A stretch of DNA of 64,000 nt from Enterobacteriaceae bacterium RIT714 (GCA_009668015.1 WJYB01000001.1:310001-374000), one strand, 5' to 3'. Shown: positions 50,580 to 60,503, numbered from the stretch's first letter. The notes: generated from the letters alone by a model not told the origin. Numbers and translations are program-made.

Positions 50580-51326
50580 TCATCCGCGATGAACGCTTAA
50601 ACCAGCAAAACTCTGGCTGACGGGCATCATTTCAACGGTATTGATATTGACGTGTTTCGGTAACGTCGCCACCCACCAGACGGCCTCGGTGACATCTTCC
50701 GGGGTCAGGGCTTCGGTGTTTTCGTAGGTTTTGCCCGCTTTGGCATCATCACCTTTGAAACGGACGTTAGAAAACTCGGTGCCGCCCACCAGGCCTGGCT
50801 CGATATCCGTGACGCGGATCGCCGTGCCGTGCAGGTCGGTACGCAGATTCAGGCTGAACTGACGAACAAAGGCTTTGGTCGCGCCGTAGACGTTACCGCC
50901 GGCATAAGGCCAGCTACCGGCCGTTGAGCCGATATTGATGACGTGACCGCGGTTACGCTCCACCATGCCAGGCAGGACTGCGCGAGTCATGTACACCAGG
51001 CCTTTGTTATTGGTATCGATCATATTTTCCCAGTCTTCGACGCTGGCCTTATGCGCAGGCTCCAGACCCAGCGCCAGACCGGCGTTGTTGACCAGCACGT
51101 CAATGGCACGCCATTCCGCGGGCAGATGAGCAATCATCTCTTCAATCGCGGCGCGATTACGCACGTCGAGCTGCGCGGTCAGAATGCTATCGCCCAGCTC
51201 CTCTTTCAGCTCCTGCAAACGCTCCTGACGGCGACCCGTTGCAATCACTTTATGCCCATTGGCGACGAAGCGACGCGTGATGCTTTCACCAAAACCCGCC
51301 GTTGCCCCGGTAACTAAAATTATCAT
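50580..51326 (-). CDS. ydfG: NADP-dependent 3-hydroxy acid dehydrogenase YdfG
   Basis: 248-residue classical short-chain dehydrogenase. TGATAGFG cofactor motif, NNAGLALG, catalytic Ser in NIGSTAGSW and YGATKAF. E. coli YdfG oxidises L-allo-threonine and reduces malonic semialdehyde. GAGGAACAG before 51326 selects the second Met. Divergent from dcp, as in E. coli. Confidence 0.95.
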   Translation of the reverse strand: MIILVTGATAGFGESITRRFVANGHKVIATGRRQERLQELKEELGDSILTAQLDVRNRAAIEEMIAHLPAEWRAIDVLVNNAGLALGLEPAHKASVEDWENMIDTNNKGLVYMTRAVLPGMVERNRGHVINIGSTAGSWPYAGGNVYGATKAFVRQFSLNLRTDLHGTAIRVTDIEPGLVGGTEFSNVRFKGDDAKAGKTYENTEALTPEDVTEAVWWVATLPKHVNINTVEMMPVSQSFAGLSVHRG

Positions 51327-51480
51327 CTCACTGTTCCTCAACGCTTTTTGTGTTTTACAACCATAGCACGCCATCTGGCTCCTCGTTAAGGCAACTTTTG
51401 TTACCCAACGTATGCAGAGGATTGCAGGCCACTGCTGGCTGTCCTACTCTGGGGGCATAACACTATGCCAGGAGTAAAAG

Positions 51481-53520
51481 ATGTCGGTTGCTAATCCGTT
51501 TTTTGAAATCAGCCTGCTGCCTTATCAGGCGCCTCGCTTCGATCTTATCGAAGACAGCCATTATCGTCCGGCGTTTGACGAGGCGATACGCCAGAAGTAT
51601 GCCGATACAGAGGCCATTATTGCCGAATCTGCCGCGCCGGATTTCAATAACACCATTCTGGCGCTGGAAAAAAGCGGCGCGATGCTTGCCCGGGTCAGCA
51701 GTGTGTTCTTTGCCATGACGTCGGCGCATACCAACGATTATTTGCAGGAGCTCGACGAAGCGTTCTCCACCGAGCTGGCGAGATTATCGAATGATATCTG
51801 GCTCAATGACGCGCTGTTTTCCCGCGTCGATGCGGTGTGGCAGGCGCGCGAATCGCTGGATGCCGAGCCGCGTCGTCTGGTGGAAGAGATGCATCAGCAC
51901 TTTATTCTGGCGGGTGCCAGACTCAGTGATGCGCAGAAAGCCGAGCTGAAAACCCTCAATACCGAGGCCGCGTCCCTGACCAGTCAGTTTAACCAGCGGC
52001 TTCTGGCGGCAGATAAAGCGGGTGGGCTGGTGGTGGATTATGCGCATCAGCTGGAGGGATTATCTGCTGATGAGATCGCCACCGCTGCGCAGGCCGCCGC
52101 TGAAAAAGGACTGGCTGAAAGCTGGTTAATCCCGTTATTGAATACCACTCAACAACCGGCGCTTGCGTCTTTGCAGGACCGACAAACGCGAGAAAATTTG
52201 TTTAAAGCGGGCTGGTTCCGCACCCAAAAAGGGGACGAAAACGATACGCGTGAGCTTGTTCGTCGCCTGGCGCAATTGCGAGCGCGTCGGGCACAGCTGC
52301 TGGGATTCGACAGCTATGCCAGCTGGAGCACAGCCGATCAGATGGCGAAAACCCCCGAAGCGGCGCTGAAATTTATGCGCGGCATCGTCCCGGCCGCCCG
52401 CGAGCGCGCCGCGCTTGAGCAGGGGGATATCCAGAAAGCGATCGACGACGAACAGGGCGGTTTTAACGTGCAAGCCTGGGACTGGGCCTTTTACGCAGAG
52501 CGTGTTCGTCTGGGGAAATACGCGCTGGATGAGTCGCAAATCAAGCCGTATTTCGCCCTCGATACCACATTGCGTGATGGCGTGTTCTGGGCGGCGAGCC
52601 AGTTGTTTGGGATTCGTTTTGTCGAGCGTTTTGATCTTCCCGTTTATCATCCGGATGTGCGCGTCTGGGAAATTTTTGACCATACCGGGGAAGGCATGGC
52701 GCTGTTCTACGGTGATTTCTTCGCCAGAGATTCCAAAGGCGGTGGGGCATGGATGGGCAATTTCGTGGAGCAGTCGCATGAGCTGGCCGCGCGCCCGGTC
52801 ATTTATAACGTCTGTAACTATCAAAAACCGGCCAACGGCCAGGCGGCGCTGCTCTCCTGGGATGACGTGATCACGCTGTTCCATGAATTTGGCCATACCC
52901 TGCACGGCCTGTTTGCCGATCAGCGTTTTGCCACCTTATCCGGCACCAATACGCCTCGTGATTTTGTCGAATTCCCGTCACAAATTAATGAACACTGGGC
53001 CAGCCATCCGCAGGTCTATGCTCATTATGCCCGTCATTATCAGACCGGCGAACCCATGCCGGATGCCCTGCGTGAGAAAATGCTCAATGCGACCCAGTTT
53101 AATAAAGGCTACGACATGACGGAGCTGCTCAGTGCTGCGCTGCTGGACATGAACTGGCATAGTATTGGCGCGCAGGAGGTGGTCGGTGATGTTGACGCCT
53201 TTGAACAGGCAGCGCTGCAAAAAGAGGGACTGGATCTTCCCGCGATACCACCCCGCTATCGCAGTAGCTACTTCGCCCATATTTTCGGCGGCGGTTACGC
53301 GGCAGGGTATTACGCCTATCTGTGGACGCAAATGCTGGCGGACGATGGCTATCAGTGGTTTGTCGAACAGGGCGGGTTAACGCGTGAAAACGGGCAAAAA
53401 TTCCGCGAAGCGATTTTGTCGCGCGGGAACAGCAGCGATCTGGAAGCGTTATACCGTGAATGGCGTGGCCACGACCCACGCATTGAACCGATGCTCAAAA
53501 ACCGCGGGCTGAGTGAATAA
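51481..53520 (+). CDS. dcp: Peptidyl-dipeptidase Dcp
   Basis: 679-residue M3-family zinc metallopeptidase that removes C-terminal dipeptides. Zinc site HEFGH in TLFHEFGHTLHGLFAD with the downstream Glu in VEFPSQINEHW. The C-terminal YAHIFGGGYAAGYYAYLW segment is characteristic. No signal peptide; cytoplasmic. AGGAG precedes the ATG. Same neighbour (ydfG) as in E. coli. Confidence 0.96.
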   Translation: MSVANPFFEISLLPYQAPRFDLIEDSHYRPAFDEAIRQKYADTEAIIAESAAPDFNNTILALEKSGAMLARVSSVFFAMTSAHTNDYLQELDEAFSTELARLSNDIWLNDALFSRVDAVWQARESLDAEPRRLVEEMHQHFILAGARLSDAQKAELKTLNTEAASLTSQFNQRLLAADKAGGLVVDYAHQLEGLSADEIATAAQAAAEKGLAESWLIPLLNTTQQPALASLQDRQTRENLFKAGWFRTQKGDENDTRELVRRLAQLRARRAQLLGFDSYASWSTADQMAKTPEAALKFMRGIVPAARERAALEQGDIQKAIDDEQGGFNVQAWDWAFYAERVRLGKYALDESQIKPYFALDTTLRDGVFWAASQLFGIRFVERFDLPVYHPDVRVWEIFDHTGEGMALFYGDFFARDSKGGGAWMGNFVEQSHELAARPVIYNVCNYQKPANGQAALLSWDDVITLFHEFGHTLHGLFADQRFATLSGTNTPRDFVEFPSQINEHWASHPQVYAHYARHYQTGEPMPDALREKMLNATQFNKGYDMTELLSAALLDMNWHSIGAQEVVGDVDAFEQAALQKEGLDLPAIPPRYRSSYFAHIFGGGYAAGYYAYLWTQMLADDGYQWFVEQGGLTRENGQKFREAILSRGNSSDLEALYREWRGHDPRIEPMLKNRGLSE

Positions 53521-53532
53521 GCTTTTTATATG

Positions 53533-53561
53533 AAAAAACCGGGCAATTGCCCGGTTTTCTT
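53533..53561. terminator. Terminator between dcp and ldhA
   Basis: AAAAAACCGGGCAATTGCCCGGTTTTCTT: eight-base GC-rich stem with A and T tails on both sides, serving both convergent genes. Confidence 0.9.
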
Positions 53562-53573
53562 TAATGTCACACA

Positions 53574-54563
53574 TTATGCCAGCGCGTTTGGACAATCTTC
53601 GCCCTTTGCCAGCTGCTGCAAATTATCCAGCGTCGTTTCAGAAATACTAATGAGTGCCTCGGCGGTCAGGAATGCCTGATGCCCGGTAAACAGAACGTTA
53701 TGACAGGCTGAGAGGCGACGGAATACGTCGTCCTGAATCACGTCGTTGGACTTGTCTTCAAAGAACAGATCGCGTTCGTTCTCGTAAACGTCCATCCCCA
53801 GCGCACCGATTTTTTGCGTTTTCAGGGCTTCAATTGCCGCCTGCGAATCGATCAGGCCGCCGCGGCTGGTGTTGATGATCATCACCCCGTCTTTCATCTG
53901 CTCAAACGCACTCTGGTTGAGTAAATGGTAGTTTTCCGAGGTCAGCGGACAGTGCAGAGAAATCACGTCTGACGCCGAGAACAGAGTCGGGAGATCGACG
54001 TACTCAACGCCCAGCTCCAGCGCTGCCGCGCTCGGATACGGATCAAACGCCAGCAGGCGCATACCGAAACCTTTAAGAATACGCAGGGCGGCAACGCCAA
54101 TCTTACCGGTACCAATGACCCCGGCGGTTTTACCGTACATAGTAAAGCCGGTCAGACCTTCAAGAGAGAAATTAGCATCACGGGTGCGTTGATAGGCGCG
54201 GTGAATACGTCGGTTTAGCGACATCATCATGCCGATGGCGTGTTCCGCGACCGCTTCCGGAGAATAGGCCGGTACGCGTACCACTTTCAGACCCAGCTCT
54301 TTGGCTGCATCCAGATCGACGTTATTGAAACCCGCACAGCGCAGCGCGATGTATTTCACGCCATGCTTTTTCAGCTCTTCCAGAACCGGGCGGCTGCCGT
54401 CATCATTGACGAAGATACACACCGCTTCACATCCGTTGGCCGTTTTAGCGGTTTTTTCGGTAAGCAGAAAGTCGAAAAATTCAAGTTCGAATCCGTAAGA
54501 CTCGTTAACATGTTGCAGATACTTTTTATCGTACTGTTTTGTGCTATATACCGCGAGTTTCAT
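53574..54563 (-). CDS. ldhA: Fermentative D-lactate dehydrogenase
   Basis: 329 residues, same length as E. coli LdhA. NAD motif GVIGTGKIGVAALRIL, substrate Arg in NTSRGGLID, and catalytic His in FTGHQAFLTAEA. Reduces pyruvate to D-lactate in mixed-acid fermentation. In K-12 ldhA lies next to ydbH; here a 1.7 kb insertion-like stretch separates them, and dcp is on the other side. Confidence 0.97.
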   Translation of the reverse strand: MKLAVYSTKQYDKKYLQHVNESYGFELEFFDFLLTEKTAKTANGCEAVCIFVNDDGSRPVLEELKKHGVKYIALRCAGFNNVDLDAAKELGLKVVRVPAYSPEAVAEHAIGMMMSLNRRIHRAYQRTRDANFSLEGLTGFTMYGKTAGVIGTGKIGVAALRILKGFGMRLLAFDPYPSAAALELGVEYVDLPTLFSASDVISLHCPLTSENYHLLNQSAFEQMKDGVMIINTSRGGLIDSQAAIEALKTQKIGALGMDVYENERDLFFEDKSNDVIQDDVFRRLSACHNVLFTGHQAFLTAEALISISETTLDNLQQLAKGEDCPNALA

Positions 54564-54870
54564 AAGACTTTCTCCAGTGATTTTGCATTCACGTTAGCAT
54601 GATTAAAATAATCTTACAATTTATAAAATATTATTGAATTCAATAAGTTCTATGAATAATTCTAGAGCATCTGTAACCATAATTTCTATGATATTCAAAC
54701 TAAACAGTTTTCATATGTATGCATTTACCTCTGGGGCTTTGCCGCCAGCATTTGCGGTTAGCATGCTCCCTGAGTTTTTGCGGAGACTGCCAGTCTAATC
54801 CTGATTAGCCCCATAAATTAGGTGGTTAAATCCATAGCTAAATGGTGGGCAATGAAAGGGTTAACATCTG

Positions 54871-55014
54871 ATGGGAGAGCATAACAAGTTTCGATACGAC
54901 AGGATTGACACAGAGAATGAAAAACAAGAGCAAAGAGCGTTTGAATGGCTAAATATGTTAAGAAAGCGTTATTTTCGAAAAAATATGCAACGCAGTCGAA
55001 ATCTTATCCAGTAG
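54871..55014 (+). CDS. Possible 47-residue basic microprotein
   Basis: Begins MGEHNKFRYDRIDTENEKQE and ends with an arginine-rich helix. Ribosome site AAAGGG is 12 bases away, so support is weak. No family recognised. The surrounding 570 bases between ldhA and the lipoprotein gene show no other candidate. Confidence 0.25.
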   Translation: MGEHNKFRYDRIDTENEKQEQRAFEWLNMLRKRYFRKNMQRSRNLIQ

Positions 55015-55136
55015 AACCGCCAACGAAGAATCATGCCTCTTTCCGAATTTTTTATTTGATCTTGCGCATTGCTGTATACATTAATGGCATTTACTGTCTG
55101 CCCGCTAATCTCGGCTAAATATTATTAGGACAGTAG

Positions 55137-55559
55137 GTGTTTGTGAGAAAATTAATTGTCTTGTGCTTTTTTTTAGGGATGTTTGGATTGACCGGTTGCG
55201 CAACTATTATCGGTGATAACGCGCAAACTGTACAGGTTAACAGTAATCCTCAAGGTGCTAAATTTGAAATTAAAGACGAAAATGGAATGCTCATTACTTC
55301 CGGTACCACCCCGCAGAACGTCGTACTGGATAAATCAGATGGCAGCTATTTTGGTGGGAAAGATTATCAAATCACGTTTACCAAAGAGGGTTACGGTTCG
55401 AATACGCTGCCAATTACTCACTCTGTAAATGGCTGGTATATTGGCGGGAACATTGTTTTCGGAAGCCTGATTGGCTGGTTGTTAGTCGATCCTCTTAACG
55501 GAGGCATGTATTCATTAAAACCAAAAGTTGCAAGCTCAACGCTGGTGGCAAATCATTAA
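55137..55559 (+). CDS. Outer-membrane-type lipoprotein with PEGA-like domain
   Basis: 140 residues. A signal peptide with lipobox LTGC (Cys at 21) is followed by strand-rich NPQGAKFEIKDENGMLI and DYQITFTKEGYGSNT, as in PEGA/surface lipoproteins, and an internal hydrophobic stretch WYIGGNIVFGSLIGWLLVDP. AGGA six bases before the GTG at 55137 supports that start. A terminator follows. A similar gene is often annotated in enteric genomes; no named E. coli match is claimed. Confidence 0.75.
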   Translation: MFVRKLIVLCFFLGMFGLTGCATIIGDNAQTVQVNSNPQGAKFEIKDENGMLITSGTTPQNVVLDKSDGSYFGGKDYQITFTKEGYGSNTLPITHSVNGWYIGGNIVFGSLIGWLLVDPLNGGMYSLKPKVASSTLVANH

Positions 55560-55590
55560 AAATGAATCCTGATAACTGATAATAATATTG

Positions 55591-55612
55591 AGCCCCGCTT
55601 TGGGGCTTTTTG
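55591..55612 (+). terminator. Terminator after the lipoprotein gene
   Basis: AGCCCC-GCTTT-GGGGCT stem followed by TTTTT, 32 bases after the stop. Confidence 0.88.
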
Positions 55613-56242
55613 TTAAATGATAATAACGATTATAACGAGGAGATAAATATATATTTAACCGAAATATTGTCTTTGGTTTTAAATGTGGCAAGGTTTTTAG
55701 AGCGTTCTTATAATGGTTTTGTACATCCTTTCAGAATGAAATTACTGTCGTTATTCAGTAAGCCCAACTTCACTTATTATGGTCTATATACTGTGTGATC
55801 AAAATATCATAAGCAAACTTTGAGGATTTAGCTGTAACGTTCTGATTGCTGATGAATATATATTCAACTTTCAGACTGCTCGCCTTGAAGAGCTGTCGCG
55901 AACATCGCTTACTGAACCCTGATAAAGCAACTCGTTGCCTGATTATAAGCTGCGACACAAAAGGGACGTTTTCTGGTGACTCATTGTGGCGACCGGTAAT
56001 CGCTCGCGGAAAACCTGCATCGTGCGCTGTCTATGCTGCCCACTCTTATTCGGCGCATGAATGTATAGCATAACCCATTGAATTATTGTGACTATATGAA
56101 TGATTTATTGTTAAAACTTCACCATCCGCAGCCAATACATCTATCCTTAAAAAGGGCGTTTACTTCAACTGACTGGCTAAACATGCCACAATGACGGGCA
56201 CTGTCGGCTTATTTTTTCGCTAAATCAGGATATTAACTGCCC
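55613..56242. other. AT-rich gap before ydbH
   Basis: About 630 bases with no supported gene. A 62-codon frame at 55610-55798 starts from TTG without a usable ribosome site. This should contain the ydbH promoter. Confidence 0.4.
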
Positions 56243-58882
56243 ATGAGGGGTAAATACAAAGCCGCAATTGCGCTACTGCTATTGTTCATTCTTTTGCCGC
56301 TGACGCTGCTGATGACGCTTGCCCAGTGGCTGCCAACCCTTGCCGGGATTTGGCTGCCAGTCGGGACCCGTATCGCGTTTGAAGAGAGCCCGCGTGTGCA
56401 TCGCAACCATATTGTGATTCCCGATCTTCGCTATCTGGTTGAGGATTGTGAAATTGCCCGAGTGAAAAATGCCACCGTCTCTCATCCCAGCCGCTGGAAG
56501 CTGGACGTGGGCGAGCTGGATCTCAATACCGCCTGCTTAAGTCAATTACCGCAAGCGGAACACGCCAATACTGCGCCAAAAACGCTCGCCGAATGGCAGT
56601 CGCTGTTGCCGAATACCTGGCTGACGGTCGATCGCTTAACGTTAACTCCGTGGCAGCAGTGGCAGGGCAAACTCAATGTCTCTTTGACGCCATCGGCGCA
56701 GGAAATCACCTATCAGGGCGAACAGGTGAAGGTGCGCGGAAGCCTTCGCGGACAAAAGCTGACTCTGAGCGAGTTTGAGCTTCGCCTGCCAGATAGCCCC
56801 CAGCCGATCGCTTTGACGGGCGAATTCACCCTGCCAGTGATACCGGACGGTGCGCCGGTGAAGGGGCACGCTCAGGCCACCTTTAACGTGCCACAACTGC
56901 CAGCGCTGGTGGATGCCGAACTCGACTGGCAGGAAAACCGGGGCCAGCTGGTGGTGATGTCTCGTGATGACCCCGATCCACTGCTCGATTTACCGTGGCA
57001 ACTCACGGCCGATCAACTGACCGTGAGCGACGGGCGCTGGAACGCAGCGCTTTCCGGACTGCCGCTGAGCGGCCGCGTAGGCGTGAAAGTTGAAAACTGG
57101 CAGCAGGGGCTGGAACAGGCCACGATCAGCGGGCGGTTAAATGTATTAACCCAGGGGGATGCCGGAAAAGGGAATGCGGTGCTCACCGTCGGGCCGGGCA
57201 AACTGAGCATGGAAAACAGCGCGATGCCGCTACAGCTTACGGGTGAGGCCAAACAGGGCGACCTGATACTCTATGCGATCCTGCCAGGGCAACTGACGGG
57301 TAGCCTCGTCGATCCACAACTGTCGTTCGAGCCTGGCGCGCTGCTGCGCTCGCGTGGAAGGGTGATTAACTCACTCAATATTGATGAAATTCGTTGGCCA
57401 CTGGCGGGCGTAAAGCTCTCGCAAAAGGGGGTTGATGGTCGCCTGCAGGCGATCCTTAAAGCGCATGAAAACGAGATGGGGAATTTCGTGCTGCATCTGG
57501 ACGGACAGGCAAACGACTTCTTGCCGGACTCGGGGCTATGGCAGTGGCGCTACTGGGGAGAGGGGAACTTCACGCCGATGAGCGCACGCTGGGATGTCGC
57601 CGGGAAAGGCGAATGGCGCGACAGCGTGATTGAGCTTACCGAACTGGCGACCGGTTTCGATAAGCTGCAGTACGGAACCATGCTGATGAGCAAGCCGCGG
57701 CTGGTGCTGGATCAGCCGGTGCGCTGGCAGCGCGACGAAACTCATCCGCACTATAGCGGCGCGTTATCGCTGGATGCCGGGCAGACATCGTTTTCGGGCG
57801 GCAGCGTATTACCGGCGTCCACGCTTAAATTCAGCGTCGATGGCCGTGAACCGACGTTCTTTCAGTTTAAAGGCGATCTGCATGCGGGGGCCATTGGCCC
57901 TGTACGCGTCAACGGCCGCTGGGATGGTGAACGGTTGCGCGGTCAGGCCTGGTGGCCAAAACAGTCACTCACCGTTTTTCAGCCGCTCGTTCCGCCAGAC
58001 TGGAAAATGAATCTTCGCGATGGCGAACTCTACGCGCAGGTGGCCTTCTCTGCGGCGGCAGACCAGGGTTTCGAAGCGGGTGGACACGGTGTCCTTAAGA
58101 ACGGCAGCGCCTGGTTACCCGATAACCAGATCAACGGCGTGGATTTTGTCCTGCCGTTCCGCTTTAGCGAGGGCACCTGGTCGCTGGGCACGCGCGGACC
58201 GGTCACCTTACGCATCGCCGAAGCGATCAACCAGTTTACTGCGCGCAATATCACGGCCGATTTGCAGGGCAACTATCCGTGGAGTGAAGAGCAACCGCTG
58301 CTGCTGACAAACGTCAGCACTGATGTGATGGGCGGCAAAATTACCCTGCAACAACTGCGGATGCCCCAGCACGATCCTGCTCTGTTACGGGTGCAAAATA
58401 TTTCCTCCAGCGAACTGATCAGCGCCGTCAATCCAAAACAGTTTGCGATGTCCGGCCCGGTAAGCGGGGCGCTCCCGTTCTGGCTGGAAAATGAAAAGTG
58501 GATTATAAAAGATGGCTGGTTGACCAACCCCGGCACGATGACCCTGCGAATTGACAAAGACACGGCGGATGCCATCGTCAAAGACAATATGGCGGCGGGC
58601 GTGGCGATTAACTGGCTTCGCTATATGGAAATTTCTCGCTCGTGGACGAAAATCAATGTAGATAATTTAGGGGTGTTGACCATGCAGGCGGCAATCAGCG
58701 GTATCAGTCGCGTTGACGGTAAAAGCAACGCCGTGAACCTCAATTATACCCACGAAGAAAATCTTTTTACGCTGTGGCGCAGTCTGCGTTACGGCGACAA
58801 TTTACAGGCATGGCTTGAGCAACATGCGGCGTTACCGGATGCCCGCTGTCCGACAGGCAAGGAATGTGAGGAACAACGATGA
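56243..58882 (+). CDS. ydbH: AsmA-like envelope bridge protein YdbH
   Basis: 879 residues: one N-terminal membrane anchor (9-30), then a very long beta-rich periplasmic part typical of the AsmA-like family (repetitive amphipathic strands). Together with TamB and YhdP it maintains outer-membrane lipid homeostasis, and YdbH acts with YnbE as an intermembrane lipid conduit. Matches E. coli YdbH in length. Overlaps ynbE by four bases (ATGA). Confidence 0.94.
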   Translation: MRGKYKAAIALLLLFILLPLTLLMTLAQWLPTLAGIWLPVGTRIAFEESPRVHRNHIVIPDLRYLVEDCEIARVKNATVSHPSRWKLDVGELDLNTACLSQLPQAEHANTAPKTLAEWQSLLPNTWLTVDRLTLTPWQQWQGKLNVSLTPSAQEITYQGEQVKVRGSLRGQKLTLSEFELRLPDSPQPIALTGEFTLPVIPDGAPVKGHAQATFNVPQLPALVDAELDWQENRGQLVVMSRDDPDPLLDLPWQLTADQLTVSDGRWNAALSGLPLSGRVGVKVENWQQGLEQATISGRLNVLTQGDAGKGNAVLTVGPGKLSMENSAMPLQLTGEAKQGDLILYAILPGQLTGSLVDPQLSFEPGALLRSRGRVINSLNIDEIRWPLAGVKLSQKGVDGRLQAILKAHENEMGNFVLHLDGQANDFLPDSGLWQWRYWGEGNFTPMSARWDVAGKGEWRDSVIELTELATGFDKLQYGTMLMSKPRLVLDQPVRWQRDETHPHYSGALSLDAGQTSFSGGSVLPASTLKFSVDGREPTFFQFKGDLHAGAIGPVRVNGRWDGERLRGQAWWPKQSLTVFQPLVPPDWKMNLRDGELYAQVAFSAAADQGFEAGGHGVLKNGSAWLPDNQINGVDFVLPFRFSEGTWSLGTRGPVTLRIAEAINQFTARNITADLQGNYPWSEEQPLLLTNVSTDVMGGKITLQQLRMPQHDPALLRVQNISSSELISAVNPKQFAMSGPVSGALPFWLENEKWIIKDGWLTNPGTMTLRIDKDTADAIVKDNMAAGVAINWLRYMEISRSWTKINVDNLGVLTMQAAISGISRVDGKSNAVNLNYTHEENLFTLWRSLRYGDNLQAWLEQHAALPDARCPTGKECEEQR

Positions 58883-59070
58883 AAAAGCAGGCAGGCGCGC
58901 TGGGCGTGGTCATGGTCGCGATGCTGACAGGCTGCACGCCGCGCATCGAAGTGGCGGCCCCAAAAGAGCCGATCACCATTAACATGAACGTCAAAATTGA
59001 GCATGAGATCCATATTAAAGTGGATAAAGACGTAGAAACGCTGCTGAAATCGCGAAGCGATCTGTTCTGA
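58879..59070 (+). CDS. ynbE: YnbE lipoprotein
   Basis: 63-residue outer-membrane lipoprotein; lipobox LTGC with Cys at 19, then a short amphipathic strand (ITINMNVKIEHEIHIKV). It is reported to complete the YdbH bridge by beta-strand augmentation. Overlaps ydbH. Confidence 0.95.
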   Translation: MKKQAGALGVVMVAMLTGCTPRIEVAAPKEPITINMNVKIEHEIHIKVDKDVETLLKSRSDLF

Positions 59071-59077
59071 GGATGCC

Positions 59078-59398
59078 ATGAAACGACTTTTTGCAATGGG
59101 CGTACTGCTGCTGGGGATGAGCACTCAAACACAGGCCATTACCCTGAATGAAGCGCGCGCGCAGGGGCGGGTTGGCGAAACGCTGAATGGCTATATTGCT
59201 CCGCTGCGTCAGGATGCAGAAACGCTGGCACTGGTCAGCCAGATCAACGCTGCGCGCAGCGAAAGCTATCAAAAACTGGCCGACAGCAATAATCTGCCGG
59301 TGGACGAAGTGGCAAAAATGGCAGGGCAAAAATTAGTTGCCCGGGCGCAGGCTGGTGAGTACGTAAAAGGTATTAACGGAAAGTGGCTGAAGAAGTGA
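59078..59398 (+). CDS. ydbL: YdbL, periplasmic DUF1318 protein
   Basis: 106 residues with a signal peptide to about residue 20 (TQA), then a helical domain of DUF1318 type ([20 protein letters not shown]). It modulates YdbH-YnbE in E. coli. Seven bases after ynbE. Its stop codon is directly followed by the paaY relic. Confidence 0.94.
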   Translation: MKRLFAMGVLLLGMSTQTQAITLNEARAQGRVGETLNGYIAPLRQDAETLALVSQINAARSESYQKLADSNNLPVDEVAKMAGQKLVARAQAGEYVKGINGKWLKK

Positions 59399-59632
59399 TT
59401 GGCGAAAAGAGCATTTTGGGGGCAGTCGCTTTGTGAAGGCCAACGCTGAGATGCCGGTCAATAACCTGATAATTGGCAGCCCCGCCAAAGCCCTTCGCGA
59501 GCTGAACGCGCAGGAGCTTGAATGGAAAAAGCAGGGATTTGCGAGTATCAGGTGGAACCGCTCCGTGAGGCAGAGTCGGGTAGAGCACGCCTGATGTTTG
59601 ATGAAAATCTGCGACCCAAATCGTCACGCTAA
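59395..59632 (+). pseudogene. paaY: paaY relic (3' end)
   Basis: Read across frames this gives [45 protein letters not shown], then [20 protein letters not shown] and ENLRPKSSR, i.e. the last third of PaaY (CaiE-like hexapeptide-repeat thioesterase of phenylacetate catabolism), with a missing base near 59430 and an internal deletion near 59540. It begins at the ydbL stop. In K-12, ydbL is followed by feaR-feaB-tynA and the paa operon ending in paaY; everything between is gone here. Its stop overlaps the cspH stop. Confidence 0.85.
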
Positions 59633-59841
59633 GAGAGATAAACGTTAGCAGCCGTTGGGCCTCGCAACCCATTCACGCGACAAAATTCGACGCGGATACC
59701 GGGGATAAGCGCTTCTGGATCGTGGGAGCTTAAGGCAGAGATATGAACCTGAACATCTTTGCGGCCATCGGAGGGAATAATGAGGCCTTTGCCGCTGTGG
59801 TAATCAAAGGTTTTGACAATTCCTGTCATTTTTCGAGACAA
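59629..59841 (-). CDS. cspH: Cold-shock-like protein CspH
   Basis: 70 residues: the fold is kept ([39 protein letters not shown]) but aromatic RNA-binding residues of RNP motifs are replaced (KGLI for FGFI, VQVHI for FVHF), as in E. coli CspH. The start is TTG, eight bases after AAGGA, giving exactly the E. coli length; no ATG is available at that position. Divergent from another csp gene. Confidence 0.88.
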   Translation of the reverse strand: MSRKMTGIVKTFDYHSGKGLIIPSDGRKDVQVHISALSSHDPEALIPGIRVEFCRVNGLRGPTAANVYLS

Positions 59842-60143
59842 ATAAAATCCTTGCTGTAAATAATGCTGAATGACTATACGCGTAATGACACATTTAGCCA
59901 GTATTATATTTTCCTGGTGTGCCAGATTGGGAAGGCTAAAATAAACATTGCTTATTATCACTTGCCGTGCATTAATGGAACAGTTCATTCGCTATACAGA
60001 GCCGTTGAAAACATTTCACTAAGCAGTTCTCATCACCAGGCGTTATCGCTGATATCCCCTCCTTTTGAGTCTAATCATTGAATGCCAGACGTTTCCTGTA
60101 CAACAGATTTTGTCTGCCGAGAGGCCAGAAAAAGGAGCTTTAT
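59842..60143. other. Shared upstream region of the divergent csp genes
   Basis: 302 bases. The 3' part contains CTGCCGAGAGGCCAG then AAAAAGGAG before the csp start, resembling the upstream box of cspA leaders. A long, structured leader for the 60144 gene is plausible. Confidence 0.45.
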
Positions 60144-60359
60144 ATGTCTGCAAAAAATATTGGTTTAGTAAAATGGTTTAACGAAGATAAAGGTTTTGGC
60201 TTTATTTCCCCTGTTGACGGAAGTAAAGATATCTTTGTCCATTTTTCTGCGCTGCAAGGTGATAATTTCAAAACCTTGTTTGAAGGGCAGAAAGTGGAAT
60301 TCACCATTGAAGATGGTGCGAAAGGTCCGGCTGCGGGCAACGTTATTTTACGCGACTAA
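60144..60359 (+). CDS. CspA-family cold-shock protein
   Basis: 71-residue cold-shock domain with both RNA-binding motifs intact: KGFGFISP (RNP1) and DIFVHFSAL (RNP2), closest to the CspB/CspG/CspI group. AAAGGAG seven bases before ATG. Acts as RNA/ssDNA chaperone. Divergent from cspH; E. coli cspH and cspG are also neighbours, which suggests cspG. Confidence 0.9.
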   Translation: MSAKNIGLVKWFNEDKGFGFISPVDGSKDIFVHFSALQGDNFKTLFEGQKVEFTIEDGAKGPAAGNVILRD

Positions 60360-60503
60360 CCTGTTTTGACCTCTGCGAGTCTGCAACCACGATGAAGGCC
60401 TGAGCCTGAGTAGTCAGAATCGCAGAGAATCATTTTCCATCCGTCTCGCTCTGATTAACCCACACGAACGTGAGTTAATTTGCGAGTGATGTCCGGCAAG
60501 AAG

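Noticed and set aside
52135..52905. 256-codon minus-strand frame
   Set aside because: Antisense to the zinc-peptidase gene dcp.
59373..59672. 99-codon minus-strand frame
   Set aside because: Antisense to the paaY relic, which explains the sequence better.
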